DNA of 64,000 bases from Panulirus ornatus (Eukaryota; Arthropoda; Malacostraca; Decapoda; Palinuridae), in contig NC_092279.1 in assembly GCF_036320965.1 (NCBI RefSeq), forward strand, positions 14,451,161-14,515,160, read 5' to 3'. How positions within the stretch are numbered: position 1 is the stretch's first letter; the number at the start of each line of letters is the position of its first letter. A model generated the notes under the pieces. It made no database searches. It worked only from the letters and a program-made list of their open reading frames with translations, and was not told the DNA's origin. A program made the position numbers and the translations under genes. Shown here piece by piece: positions 11,746 through 22,929 of the stretch.

Positions 11746-11916
11746 CTAGAGAACAACGAAGCCTCTTGCTGTAGCTTTCCCTAGTTCCTTATTGGCTCAG
11801 ATGACGGAGGGCGAGTTCTCCTGACCTGCTAATTAATGCTCTGGCTAGTCTTCCCTCAACTTGTTGTGGTGGTGGTGAGTGTGCCCGCTCATGGGTTCAA
11901 CCCTTACGAATTCCCA

Positions 11917-11921
<5 letters not shown>

Positions 11922-11997
<76 letters not shown>
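11922..11997. repeat. (TA)n microsatellite
   Basis: About 38 TA units. Confidence 0.98.
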
Positions 11998-12003
<6 letters not shown>

Positions 12004-12148
12004 TTTGAGTCACTTTTGGTAAGGCTGTATTACTATAAATGGACTGAAAAAGGCGCTAACTCGTCAAAGAACTTCCCACACTAAGTGGAGTCCATCATTT
12101 TTTTTCTGCTACATGTTGTACATCGCTGCGTCAGCCGCAAAAGTCTCA

Positions 12149-12150
<2 letters not shown>

Positions 12151-12234
<84 letters not shown>
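12151..12234. repeat. (AT)n microsatellite
   Basis: About 42 AT units. Confidence 0.98.
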
Positions 12235-12236
<2 letters not shown>

Positions 12237-12589
12237 AAGTATTTGTAGCACTAACCCTCACAGCAAATAACTAATCCGTCATCGTACAACTTTTTCGTCA
12301 AACCCTTCCACATCCGGAGTGTAAACATTTACTTCAGGTCCTTTCCCTTGTGTTTCCCTTCCCTTCCCTCACTGTTGTGATCACCTCGCTCAGATTTTTC
12401 TCCACTGCCACATCCACCATCCATCACCCTTGTTCTCCCATTCATCGTGTTTGTCCCGAAAGGCACAACATAAATCTTCTTTGTACAGTTGTAGGCGTGT
12501 CAGTCATCCCTTCGTTCAATAGTATCCATCTGCTCCTCAAGATACGGTCAGTGATGCAAGGCGTCCTGATTCACGATATCCTACTGTCG

Positions 12590-13245
12590 ACGGTCGGGTC
12601 CTGTAGAAGCTGTAGAGGATCCAACTGTCAACAGCAGGGTCCTGTAGTGACTGTAGAGGACCCAGCAGTCAACAGCAGGGTCCTGTAGTGACTGTAGAGG
12701 ACCCAGCAGTCAACAGCAGGGTCCTATAGTGACTGTAGAGGACCCAGCAGTCAACAGCAGGGTCCTGTAGTGACTGTAGAGGACCCAGCAGTCAACAGCA
12801 GGGTCCTATAGTGACTGTAGAGGACCCAGCAGTCAACAGCAGGGTCCTGTAGTGACTGTAGAGGACCCAGCAGTCAACAGCAGGGTCCTGTAGTGACTGT
12901 AGAGGACCCAGCAGTCAACAGCAGGGTCCTGTAGTGACTGTAGAGGACCCAGCAGTCAACAGCAGGGTCCTATAGTGACTGTAGAGGACCCAGCAGTCAA
13001 CAGCAGGGTCCTGTAGTGACTGTAGAGGACCCAGGAGCGAACAGCAGGGTCCTGTAGTGGCTGTAGAGGACCCAGCAGTCAACAGCAGGGTCCTGTAGTG
13101 ACTGTAGAGGACCCAGCAGTCAACAGCAGGGTCCTGTAGTGACTGTAGAGGATCCAGCAGTCAACAGCAGGGTCCTGTAGTGACTGTAGAGGACCCAGGA
13201 GTGAACAGCAGGGTCCTGTAGTGCCTGTAGAGGACCCAGCTGTGG
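12590..13245. repeat. 41-bp minisatellite with internal inverted repeat, ~16 copies
   Basis: Unit GTAGAGGACCCAGCAGTCAA then CAGCAGGGTCCTGTAGTGACT. Each unit boundary holds GGGTCCT, a 13-base spacer and AGGACCC, perfect 7-bp arms. Most changes fall in the spacer (CTGTAG/CTATAG, GTGACTG/GTGGCTG/GTGCCTG) or in CAGTCAAC/GAGTGAAC. It ends just before a GATA/GA tract. Confidence 0.95.
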
Positions 13246-13263
13246 CGTTCTTGCTCCAGACGA

Positions 13264-13459
<196 letters not shown>

Positions 13460-13595
13460 CCGACACATGAATTGTCTTAAATCAGCTGGTGGGTCAGTGA
13501 ATTACATGACCCCCCTCCCAACCCTCAGAGACCATCAGGGAAGGAGTGTGTTGTCCCGCCCTCTGTTATGAAGTAGATTACCCAGGGCATGGCCA

Positions 13596-13733
13596 CACCT
13601 CATGGTTAAAACAGGAGGCGCCAGTTACCAGCAGCCACATCTTAGCCAGATCTCCTGGCCTGGGCACCTCATGGTTAAAACAGGAGGCGCCAGTTACCAG
13701 CAGCCACACCTTAGCCAGATCTCCTGGCCTGGG
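13596..13733. repeat. 69-bp direct duplication
   Basis: Two nearly identical 69-bp copies beginning CACCTCATGGTTAAAACAGG and ending TCTCCTGGCCTGGG. Confidence 0.93.
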
Positions 13734-13879
13734 CAGGTCTAGGAGAGACGATTTAACTTCTCTCCCCGCGAAGCACGCGACGCGTTCTCATGTTTCCCCC
13801 CCAGAGGCCATCATGACTCGAGCATCTACCGGCATCTAACCACGAGCCTCCCAACCGGCAAATCCGAGGTGTGGGGGGC

Positions 13880-13985
13880 CCTCTACCCCCCCCGGATGGG
13901 AGTCGAACCACAGCTTACGGAGACGGGATGCAGGTAAGAGGCTTACTAGGGTAAGGCCCCGAGACTTCCTCAATACCTGTTGACG
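13880..13985 (-). other. tRNA-like (SINE head) fragment
   Basis: On the minus strand GTGGTTCGACTCCCATCC carries a good B box, with CTAGTAAGCCTCTTACC upstream where an A box would lie. A G run follows. No complete cloverleaf, so a tRNA-derived SINE remnant is likelier than a tRNA gene. Confidence 0.4.
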
Positions 13986-14027
13986 GGCCGAGCCAGCCAG
14001 CCAGGCCCGCCCGAGGTGGTGGTAGGT

Positions 14028-14028
<1 letters not shown>

Positions 14029-14090
<62 letters not shown>
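14029..14090. repeat. (CA)n microsatellite
   Basis: About 31 CA units. Confidence 0.98.
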
Positions 14091-14092
<2 letters not shown>

Positions 14093-14237
14093 AACCATGC
14101 TGGACCTTCGTGTAACAAACGCGAAGTTGTGAGTTTCATTCTCATTCTGTTACATTCTAAGTCGGATTTCTAAACCTTGTAGGAATTACAGTTCTGTATA
14201 GTCACCGTCCAGGTAGGCATCACTTGTGGTGGACACA

Positions 14238-14315
14238 GTGAGGTTACTGCGTTGCGGTAGTCAGTCCACAGTCAAACATAGCTGTTCATCCACTGCCATC
14301 AATGAGAAACGGTGA
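14238..14315 (+). mobile_element. tRNA-derived SINE fragment (CAGTCAA/AGCTGTTCATCC family)
   Basis: GTCCACAGTCAAACATAGCTG and TTCATCC match the body of the elements at about 29214-29360 and 43465-43570. Only about 75 bp are recognisable. Confidence 0.6.
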
Positions 14316-14319
14316 GGGA

Positions 14320-14868
14320 CAGAGACAAAAGGAGAGTGTTCTTGCTCTCATGTCAGTACACCGGTCGATGAGGCCAGCCAGTACAACACAAACAGCCACA
14401 GCTTTCACAAGAACACCTTACCCTCCACACAGCCCAGGCCAGGCCCCCAGGTGACCATAACCTATATCGAAACGTGGCGTCGTCTCCCCCTGCGTGGTCG
14501 CCAGATTTGAGCACGGGGAGATTACAGAGGAGGGAGAGTGTTGCGTCCCACCTTGACACTTTTATTTAAGACCAGCATCATCGTAAGCTTGAGGGACAAA
14601 ATGGAACGGAGTGAATTGAGGTCGTCGGTTTGAGATTATACCAATACAATAAAATTGGAGTTGTATATTTTCATGTCGTAGTTCGTTTGTAGGGAACGTT
14701 CCTGACCGACCCCCTGTGTAGTATCAAGGTGATTATTCCTTTGTGTCGAGCAATAATGAAATGGAGAGTAAAACATTTTGATTGTTAATAACATGCATAT
14801 ATCATCTTTATTGTGAGGTGGAGAGAGAGACACGTCATATAAATCATTTTACACACTACCTCAGTCAT
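14320..14868. other. Unassigned sequence
   Basis: The translated run PAWSPDLS near 14500 on the plus strand recalls the catalytic block of Tc1/mariner transposases, but no other block supports it. Nothing else recognised. Confidence 0.3.
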
Positions 14869-14869
14869 G

Positions 14870-15168
14870 ATGGTTCAGGTAGGAAGGGTAGCAGGACTAC
14901 CTCAGGGTAGGATGGGTAGCTGGACTACCTCAGGGTAGGATGGGTAGCAGGACCACCTCAGGGTAGGATGGGTAGCAGGACTACCTTAGGGTAAGATGGG
15001 TAGCAGGACTACCTCAGGGTAGGATGGGTAGCAGGACTAACTCAGGGTAGGATGGGTAGCAGGACTACCTTAGGGTAGGAAGGGCAGCAGGACTACCTCA
15101 GGGTCGATGGTGCAGGGTAAGAAGGGTAGCAGGACCACCTCAGGGTAGGATGGGTAGCAGGACCACTT
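14870..15168. repeat. 28-bp minisatellite, about 10 copies
   Basis: Unit GGTAGCAGGACTACCTCAGG plus GTAGGATG. Interrupted near 15105 by GTCGATGGTGCAGGG. Confidence 0.94.
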
Positions 15169-15660
15169 CATGTAAGTGCGCATCACTTGACATCCGCCAA
15201 TCTGAGGACCTCGGGGTCTGGTTGGGTAACGAACAGCCACTTCGTCAAACCCACGTCTGCCACAGGAGGTGTGCGCCTGGCTGGCTGGACGCTTATGGTC
15301 CAACACACGCAGACCAAAACGGTCCTTCATGACGACACAACGCAGAAGGGAAGAAAGAGAGAATAGAATGGATGATCCTTCGTCCTGCTGTGTGCAGACG
15401 TGAGGACCAGTGATTTCTCCCGGACACCACGTCGTCCCACGACAACGTAACACTCCTTAATCAACGACACAAACGCACTTCACTCTCAATTTCCAAGGGA
15501 TTACAAGGAGAGGAAATTATTTCCTTAATCTCCATTGATGAATGGACATTACAAAGGCTCCACGCGAAACAAAATTCAGCAAGTGTTTTTGATTTGAAAA
15601 AAAAAGAATCGTAACACACAGATCATGAAACAATTACTGTCTGGTTTTAATGAATATTAC

Positions 15661-16045
15661 GATTCCAGTCAGAATGTGTATGTACATGTACCGGGTCCAA
15701 CTGATTCCAGTCAGAATGTGTATGTACATGTACCGGGTCCAACTGATTCCAGTCAGAATGTGCATGTACATGTACCGGGTCCAACTGATTCCAGTCAGAA
15801 TGTGTATGTACATGTACCGGGTCCAACTGATTCCAGTCAGAATGTGCATGTACATGTACCGGGTCCAACTGATTCCAGTCAGAATGTGTATGTACATGTA
15901 CCGGGTCCAACTGATTCCAGTCAGAATGTGTATGTACATGTACCGGGTCCAACTGATTCCAGTCAGAATGTGCATGTACATGTACCGGGTCCAACTGATT
16001 CCAGTCAGAATGTGTATGTACACGTACCGGATCCAACTGATTATG
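15661..16045. repeat. 42-bp minisatellite, 9 copies
   Basis: Unit GATTCCAGTCAGAATGTGTA then TGTACATGTACCGGGTCCAACT. Copies differ almost only by T or C in GTGTATG/GTGCATG. At 14 codons the unit keeps frames open on both strands; the plus frame (15625-16053) reads DSSQNVYVHVPGPT repeats. Very low divergence points to recent amplification. No signal peptide, splice site or flanking coding sequence supports a protein. Confidence 0.95.
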
Positions 16046-16082
16046 ATCTGTGATGTTAGCGGTCACATGGGAGTTTTTTTTT

Positions 16083-16170
16083 ATGATATGGGATATTCGC
16101 TCTCACCTGGGATATCTGTTATCACTTGGGATATTAGTTACGACATGGGATATTAGTTACAACTTCAATT
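16083..16170. repeat. ~22-bp degenerate tandem repeat
   Basis: TGGGATATTAGTTA-type units occur four times. Confidence 0.75.
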
Positions 16171-16538
16171 ATTAGATATCATCTCCATTCTTGGTGTAAC
16201 CTAGTGTTGGCGGAGTCCGGTAACACGTCCATTATATGTATACAGTCGTATCGTCATGTTCAAGGGTCGTACCGTCGTGCTCAAGGTGTCGTACCGTCGT
16301 GCTCAAAGGGTCGTACCGTCGTCTCGTTTTTTTATAGGTGGGGCTCGACCAGTTTCCTGATGATGAACCACCTCACCTGCCTGTACGTCTGTGTGGAGTC
16401 ATTACTGGGTCATGACGTCGTCGCTGACACAAACCACCCCTCCTCCTCCTCCTCTTCCCCTTTAATTTCTCTCAAACCCCAGACACGTTCGGCCGGAACG
16501 AACCGTCGATGTTAAATTAACGCCACCGTAAACTAGTG

Positions 16539-16540
<2 letters not shown>

Positions 16541-16610
<70 letters not shown>
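16541..16610. repeat. (GA)n microsatellite
   Basis: 35 GA units. Confidence 0.98.
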
Positions 16611-16618
<8 letters not shown>

Positions 16619-16991
16619 TGAGGGAGGGTGGGGTATAATGTTTATACCACATCAGCTGATTGCCAGCTGTTCGGCAGTTGTTTTTTTTTCATTACTGCAT
16701 CAACATAATGAACATTTCTGCCGGAATACACCCCACCCCATCCCCCCCCCCCATCCCCTCGTCATGGGCAATTATATAAGTACCTGTTATTAAAAAAGAT
16801 AAATTCATACCCACCCACCTCACCCCAGCCTGTGTGAGGCCCCTCCACACCCACCCTCAATAATGAGACAATATTGCTTTCGGACGATCGTACCGTGTCA
16901 TGAGCAGGGAGGTATGACGTGGTCAAATCAAGGCCTTCACGAAGGTTTACGTGTGAGACACTCCACTGATTTTTCCTTTGAGTTTTTATGT

Positions 16992-17125
<134 letters not shown>

Positions 17126-17324
17126 GATCTGGTGACCTGGGATATGCAAATTAACAATTTTCGCACACTAATGATGCTGGTTACGGCAGGATGCCAGCTG
17201 GTCGACGACACCTTCGCTGGCGTCACGACCTCCTCGACCACATCGTTCATTATCCGACGTCGTGTTCAACATCTCCCACCTCACCCCCCGGGTGACGTCA
17301 GATGTGGCGGGACTCGCGGCCCAC

Positions 17325-17400
17325 GGCGCCGAACGTGGCGGGAATCGAAGCAGCTTCATTTGTTGGACGAACGAACCATCTCGCTTCATGCCTTGACTCG
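17325..17400 (-). other. tRNA-like fragment
   Basis: The minus strand reads AGCGAGATGGTTCG (A-box-like), about 30 bases, then TGCTTCGATTCCCGCC (B-box-like). Arms do not pair well enough for a functional tRNA. Probably a SINE head. Confidence 0.35.
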
Positions 17401-17625
17401 GATCTCATTACCATTTTTTAATGAAACCGGATCCCCAGTGCGGGACACCGTAAACTTCGGGCTCCCTTTTCACGCTCCACCTGACGTAGATAATGGGATT
17501 TTCACAATTATTTTTGCACCGTAGAATAAGACGCGTCTCTCTCTCGAGATGAATGGACACTCGCGAGACCAGGAGACTCCAGGCTACGGGGCTCGACCCA
17601 CGTTGCCTTTATCAACTATCTACAC

Positions 17626-17644
17626 ACACACGCGCGCGCGCGTT
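17626..17644. repeat. (CA)n-(CG)n Z-DNA-type tract
   Basis: CACACACA continues into CGCGCGCGCG, an alternating purine-pyrimidine run favourable for Z-DNA. Confidence 0.85.
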
Positions 17645-18005
17645 ACCGGACTCCGCCCACTTGATGTGACACCGCGAGTCAAAAGTCATCTTGGGCGAGG
17701 TTGTGTCGCTACGTGTACAATCTCGTGAAAGAACCTTTTTTTTTTTTTCCCCCTTACTCCAAAGGAGTCAACATTTCCCTACTACTGGAAGAGGCGCAGG
17801 ATGAAACACCACGATTCGTCCAAAGGAACTGGTGGTGGGAAGTGGGTGGTGGGGGCGAGTGAGGCTGGGAAAAAGAGATGCTTGTGAGAAACCATGGCAC
17901 GAGTGGGAAATATATGTTCCATCCATCATCACTAAATCATTCTCAATTTTCACAAACTTTCATAGATACATCAAACGCTTATTGCGCTTTCACTCTCAAA
18001 GTAAA

Positions 18006-18009
<4 letters not shown>

Positions 18010-18096
<87 letters not shown>
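18010..18096. repeat. (AT)n microsatellite
   Basis: About 43 AT units. Confidence 0.98.
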
Positions 18097-18099
<3 letters not shown>

Positions 18100-18540
18100 A
18101 TATATATCATTATTATCATTATCTTGGGTATTCACCGCTGCCCGGGATATAATGGCGGCTTTTGGTATGCTCAAAGCTGCCTTCAATGCTACATTATGAG
18201 CCCCGGTAAATAATAATAATTCCTGCGTAACACCAGGACTACTTTTATCTAAAGAGGTCCTGGGGTAATGAAAAATAAATAACTAAATAAATCATCATAT
18301 AAATGAATAAATAACATATTTATCTAATTGCGAAATACGTTCTCTTTTCATGTATCAATAATCACACGAGAGATGATCATCTAACTTCCGTGTTATTAAT
18401 CTGATTTTCTTTGTGGCCACGTAAGCTGCTCACACGAGGAGCACAAAGCCAGCCAGCCACACACACACACACACACGATACACGCTTCCTTACGAGGCGT
18501 AAAACGCTGACGATGTGAATCTCTGTCTCTCCTCCACCGA

Positions 18541-18815
18541 CACAGCGTGCGTGTCGTACCCCAGGGTTCTGTCCTGTCTCCTACGCTCTTCCTCCCATTA
18601 TTGATGAACGATTTCCTGCCTTCCACAAATGATCAAATACAGTCAGACGCTTACGTCTCATCACTGTCTACCCCTCACTTCATATCTGTTCCATCTCCTC
18701 CTGTCTGTCCTCCGGTTCTTGTCTTCTGACAACCACCTCCATACAAACTCGGATTTGGACCAGAATTACCGAGCGGGGACAGCGGTAACCTCGTTAAATT
18801 TACATCACTCTCAAT

Positions 18816-18878
<63 letters not shown>

Positions 18879-18990
18879 TCCCTCTCCACGTGTTTCCCCT
18901 AACTAAGACTCCTCGGAACTTCCTCATATCCCTGGGGAACCCCGCGTATCACACTAAGTCTGTACCTGGGCAACAGACAGGAACTCTATT
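18541..18990 (+). pseudogene. Decayed Jockey-like reverse-transcriptase fragment, interrupted by (CT)n
   Basis: A plus frame from 18547 reads VVPQGSVLSPTLFLPLLMND, a clear match to the conserved GVPQGSVLSPTLF block (RT motif B) of Jockey-like LINEs. The following catalytic box is broken: IQSDAYVSS stands where IHSYADDS is expected. In another frame SDLDQNYRAG and KTPRNFLISL resemble the segments after the catalytic box in this clade. A (CT)n tract at 18820-18874 lies inside the homologous region. Frameshifts and the lost Asp-Asp pair show a dead copy. The neighbours are unrelated simple repeats. Confidence 0.75.
18820..18874. repeat. (CT)n microsatellite inside RT relic
   Basis: About 27 CT units expanded within the decayed RT sequence. 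Confidence 0.97.
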
Positions 18991-19091
18991 CAGACGCGGA
19001 AGATTCTTCTTCTTCTCTGAACAACAGTTGTTGTTCTGATCGTACGAGGGACTGGCACGTCTTCGTGTACAGGAGTACAGCTGTCGCATCT

Positions 19092-19115
19092 GGGGGGGGG
19101 GGGGGGGGGGGGGGG
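19092..19115. repeat. (G)24 homopolymer
   Basis: An uninterrupted run of about 24 G, unusually long and likely to be error-prone in sequencing. Confidence 0.9.
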
Positions 19116-19119
19116 CTTC

Positions 19120-19945
19120 TGGCTCTACATATACACGAGCGTTGTAGCGTCGTGTTGACGGGCCGTCACACAGGATCTGAAATTATTGATGGGGTGTGCA
19201 GCCGGCCAGTGAGGGGAAGGAGAGGAGAATGGGGTCGAAGAGGAACGGATGGGGAGGGAAAATGAAATGAAGTAACCACTACACACCTTATCAAGGGGCA
19301 TATCATGCTGCGAGGACGTGTGTATAGTCTCAGGATTACCTTGAAGGTGATAATGAGGATGCTCAAGATTATTCGACTCTTGTGGAGGATTATAGACTGA
19401 CGTCACCCATTCAGAATTATCAGTGGCTTCGATAATCTTAATCTAACGAGGTGCTCAAGGGTAGTTACGACTGATGTCATCCGTAGCGACGGATACAAAC
19501 TCGCGAGCAAACCGTTTTACCCGAAACAACCAACGAACCTCATCTGGAGGATATTACCATTCTTTTGAGAGCAGTAAACTGAAAAGCTTTCACACACACA
19601 ACAAAAAAATCTGACAAAAGATATTTCGAATCCATTGCGAAATAAAGAGAGAGAAAAAAAATCGAATCACTTCTGCACAACAGATTCAGCTGGAGGGAAA
19701 TATATTTTGTTTCTGTTTATCTAATTACACTCCCGTACGTCCGCTTTTTAAAGAGACGCAGATATGAAACAAAACTTTTTTTTTCCTGCCACCTGAAGCA
19801 CTGAAGCAGTAATCATCAGTCTCAAAAAAGTTAAAAGTGTAGACCAGACTGATTCATCATGCCAGACACCTGAAGCTCTGTGATGACCAGAGGAGCACAG
19901 GGGGTCAAACTAAGGAAGCATATAGCTAAATACTCCTCTATGACC
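19120..19945. other. Unassigned unique sequence
   Basis: No gene, RNA or repeat recognised in about 800 bp. Confidence 0.4.
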
Positions 19946-19950
19946 AAACT

Positions 19951-19952
19951 GG

Positions 19953-19980
<28 letters not shown>
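19951..19980. repeat. (CA)n microsatellite
   Basis: About 14 CA units. Confidence 0.95.
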
Positions 19981-19984
<4 letters not shown>

Positions 19985-20615
19985 ACCTAAAAAAAGAAAT
20001 ACCACTTTATACCCTTAACTTTAAGGTACTTCACAACCTGTTCCCCAGCCCAGCCATGCCTTCCTCCGCTACCAGCACCTCTCCCCCAGCCCTACCATGA
20101 CTCCCTTCACTCCCTCTCCCTTAGTTATGCCACTGCCTCCCTGCACGGTACCAGTACCTCCCTGCAGCAGCCTATCTCGAGCTACTGCCCTCCGCCCCTG
20201 GGCTCCTGTTCCTCCTCCTTCCTCCTCCTCCTCACACACATGGCCTATCGCTCCGGAAGATCAACGCAACAAACTCGCCTTCATCAAAACCTGACCCTCC
20301 CCACCCCAACGACGAAATCTAAAGTCCTCCCCACCGCCCCCATCTGAATCATTTATCAAACAAAGCCCATACGTTCTGTTTTCGGGGCAAGAAGACCATC
20401 TTGACTAACGGAAATGGGGCGAGTACCCGTTAATGCCATACTCCCCTGGGGGGCCAGTGAGCCCGAGAGACGGTGGCGAAGACCTATGACTTACGATGTG
20501 TTAACACTAGGGGAGGGAGGGAGGGTTGAGTTTCCCCGGCGGCAGAAGGATCAAACTGGACAGAAGCTGACGTTCTCAAGATGACGTAAGTATGACATTT
20601 AGTCTGTTGCCTTCC

Positions 20616-20800
<185 letters not shown>

Positions 20801-21846
20801 TATACTTTGTCGCTGTCTCCCGCGTTTGCGAGGTAGCGCAAGGAAACAGACGAAAGAAATGGCCCAACCCCCCCCCATACACATGTATATACACACGTCC
20901 ACACACGCAAATATACATACCTACACAGCTTTCCATGGTTTACCCCAGACGCTTCACCTGCCTTTATTCAATCCACTGACAGCACGTCAGCCCCGGTATA
21001 CCACATCGCTCCAATTCACTCTATTCCTTGCCCTCCTTTCACCCTCCTGCATGTTCAGGCCCCGATCACACAAAATCTTTTTCACTCCATCTTTCCACCT
21101 CCAATTTGGTCTCCCTCTTCTCCTTGTTCCCTCCACCTCCGACACATATATCCTCTTGGTCAATCTTTCCTCACTCATCCTCTCCATGTGCCCAAACCAC
21201 TTCAAAACACCCTCTTCTGCTCTCTCAACCACGCTCTTTTTATTTCCACACATCTCTCTTACCCTTACGTTACTCACTCGATCAAACCACCTCACACCAC
21301 ACATTGTCCTCAAACATCTCATTTCCAGCACATCCATCCTCCTGCGCACAACTCTATCCATAGCCCACGCCTCGCAACCATACAACATTGTTGGAACCAC
21401 TATTCCTTCAAACATACCCATTTTTGCTTTCCGAGATAATGTTCTCGACTTCCACACATTCTTCAAGGCCCCCAGAATTTTCGCCCCCTCCCCCACCCTA
21501 TGATCCACTTCCGCTTCCATGGTTCCATCCGCTGCCAGATCCACTCCCAGATATCTAAAACACTTCACTTCCACCAGTTTTTCTCCATTCAAACTCACCT
21601 CCCAATTGACTTGACCCTCAACCCTACTGTACCTAATAACCTTGCTCTTATTCACATTTACTCTTAACTTTCTTCTTCCACACACTTTACCAAACTCAGT
21701 CACCAGCTTCTGCAGTTTCACACATGAATCAGCCACCAGCGCTGTGTCATCAGCGAACAACAACTGACTCACTTCCCAAGCTCTCTCATCCCCAACAGAC
21801 TTCATACTTGCCCCTCTTTCCAAAACTCTTGCATTTACCTCCCTAT
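20801..21846 (-). mobile_element. 5'-truncated LINE, copy 1
   Basis: A non-LTR retrotransposon fragment of about 1.05 kb. It is nearly identical by eye to 43857-44904 in the second copy (about a dozen scattered differences). The element runs toward lower coordinates: the reverse-transcriptase carboxyl half ends at 20987, a 3' UTR of about 180 bp follows, and CGCAAACGCGGGAG lies near the 3' end before an A-rich (TA)n tail. Homology stops at about 21846, just upstream of the catalytic FADD box, so it is a typical 5' truncation. High similarity of the two copies suggests recent activity. No target-site duplication could be found because the 3' side is microsatellite. Confidence 0.93.
20987..21846 (-). 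pseudogene. LINE reverse transcriptase, carboxyl half
   Basis: Residues of LINE origin begin at the 5' truncation point and include QLLFADDTALVAD (catalytic motif C). They continue through KLRVNVNKSKVIRYSR and FRYLGVDLAADGT to the terminal domain with FGHMERMSEERLTKR and RRRGRPNWRWKDG. RT motifs A and B and any endonuclease are absent. The frame is open for about 20 further codons upstream into unrelated flanking sequence (to 21898), so the apparent start there is fortuitous. It cannot encode an active enzyme. The terminal domain resembles that of RTE/CR1-type LINEs; clade assignment is tentative. Confidence 0.92.
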
Positions 21847-21993
21847 CTACACCACGAGATCGATTACCTTGGAGGCCTGTGAAAGCTGCTCGTGACATGC
21901 GCCACCAAGTCCGTAAAAATCATCACAATTGGTGTTAGATATATATACACGACCGGGTCACCTGACATTATACTCCTCCAATACCCTTCCGAT

Positions 21994-22094
<101 letters not shown>

Positions 22095-22556
22095 CTGTCC
22101 CACGTTACCAAGTATCACAGACGAGAAAACTAAGCTGTTTACTTCCACAGCTGTGTAGTTGTTCTTGAACTGTTAGCGACCTTCACCATGGTAGGTATAG
22201 GACTGTTACGTCTGGTCTGTACGAGAGCACTGCTGACTGGCACCAAGTCAACTGTGGTGACGGGCGAACGGTCCGAGAAGGTGGGGCGCTGAGGGAGACG
22301 AGGTCTCGGGTGGCGGGGGAGGTGTGTGTCTGTAGTTGACTGCCAAACTCCCTTGTGGGCTGCCGGCGTTGGTCGGGCAGGACCGACAGGTTCAGGTGGG
22401 GTAAGACGGACCCAGGATGATTCTGCACGTGTGTTGTGTGACGGGAGAGAGGTGGCAGGAGGAGGTCGCACAGATCTGCACAGATGGAGCCACAAACCCA
22501 AGACATCTCTGAAAGACCAACTGAACAGCTCTGTCGCTGGCCCACATCTGCAACAC

Positions 22557-22648
22557 CTTTCCAGGCAAGATGCCATCATTCCCTGAGGAGCCGCCGTACA
22601 CATACGGTCGGCCTGTTGCCTGAGTGTACGGAGGGTGTTCCGGCGTCC
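22557..22648 (-). other. Possible internal exon of unknown gene
   Basis: On the minus strand a 30-base pyrimidine tract leads to CCACCTCAG, a strong-looking 3' splice site. The next 92 bases end at GGAAAG before GTGTTG, a moderate 5' splice site. In one frame they read GTPEHPPYTQATGRPYVYGG followed by SSGNDGILPGK, a Pro/Gly/Tyr-rich composition. The surrounding 500 bp are GC-rich and free of simple repeats. No flanking exon was identified and no family is recognised. A chance open stretch is quite possible. Confidence 0.2.
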
Positions 22649-22856
22649 CTGAGGTGGAAAAAGAAAAGGAAAAAAAAAAGGTTCCACGAGTGAGGCAAGG
22701 GCCCTCCACGGCTCCTGCGGGGGATGTGGTTGTCAGCGTTGGGGACCTGACGGACTCTCAAGTGATTACAGGATGCGAGTTTGGTTTGTGGAGTCTGGCG
22801 AGTGGGTCCCACCAGGCAGTGCATTCAAGGCACGGTTTACATCAGATGATGCACAC

Positions 22857-22860
22857 ACAG

Positions 22861-22897
<37 letters not shown>
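22857..22897. repeat. Compound (CA)n-(TA)n
   Basis: About 15 CA units followed by about 6 TA units. Confidence 0.93.
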
Positions 22898-22929
22898 AGG
22901 AAAGCATGACCCGTGAAAAGGCTATGATC

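Noticed and set aside
14460..14560. PAWSPDLS, reminiscent of the Tc1/mariner catalytic block
   Set aside because: Only eight residues match, with no upstream DNA-binding or other catalytic block and no inverted terminal repeats found.
15625..16053. 142-codon open frame of DSSQNVYVHVPGPT repeats
   Set aside because: Both strands are open because the unit is 42 bp. No flanking coding sequence or signal was seen, so it is treated as a minisatellite.
22139..22687. 182-codon minus frame
   Set aside because: No domain; other frames on both strands are open in this GC-rich stretch. Only the short exon-like part with splice signals was kept, at low confidence.
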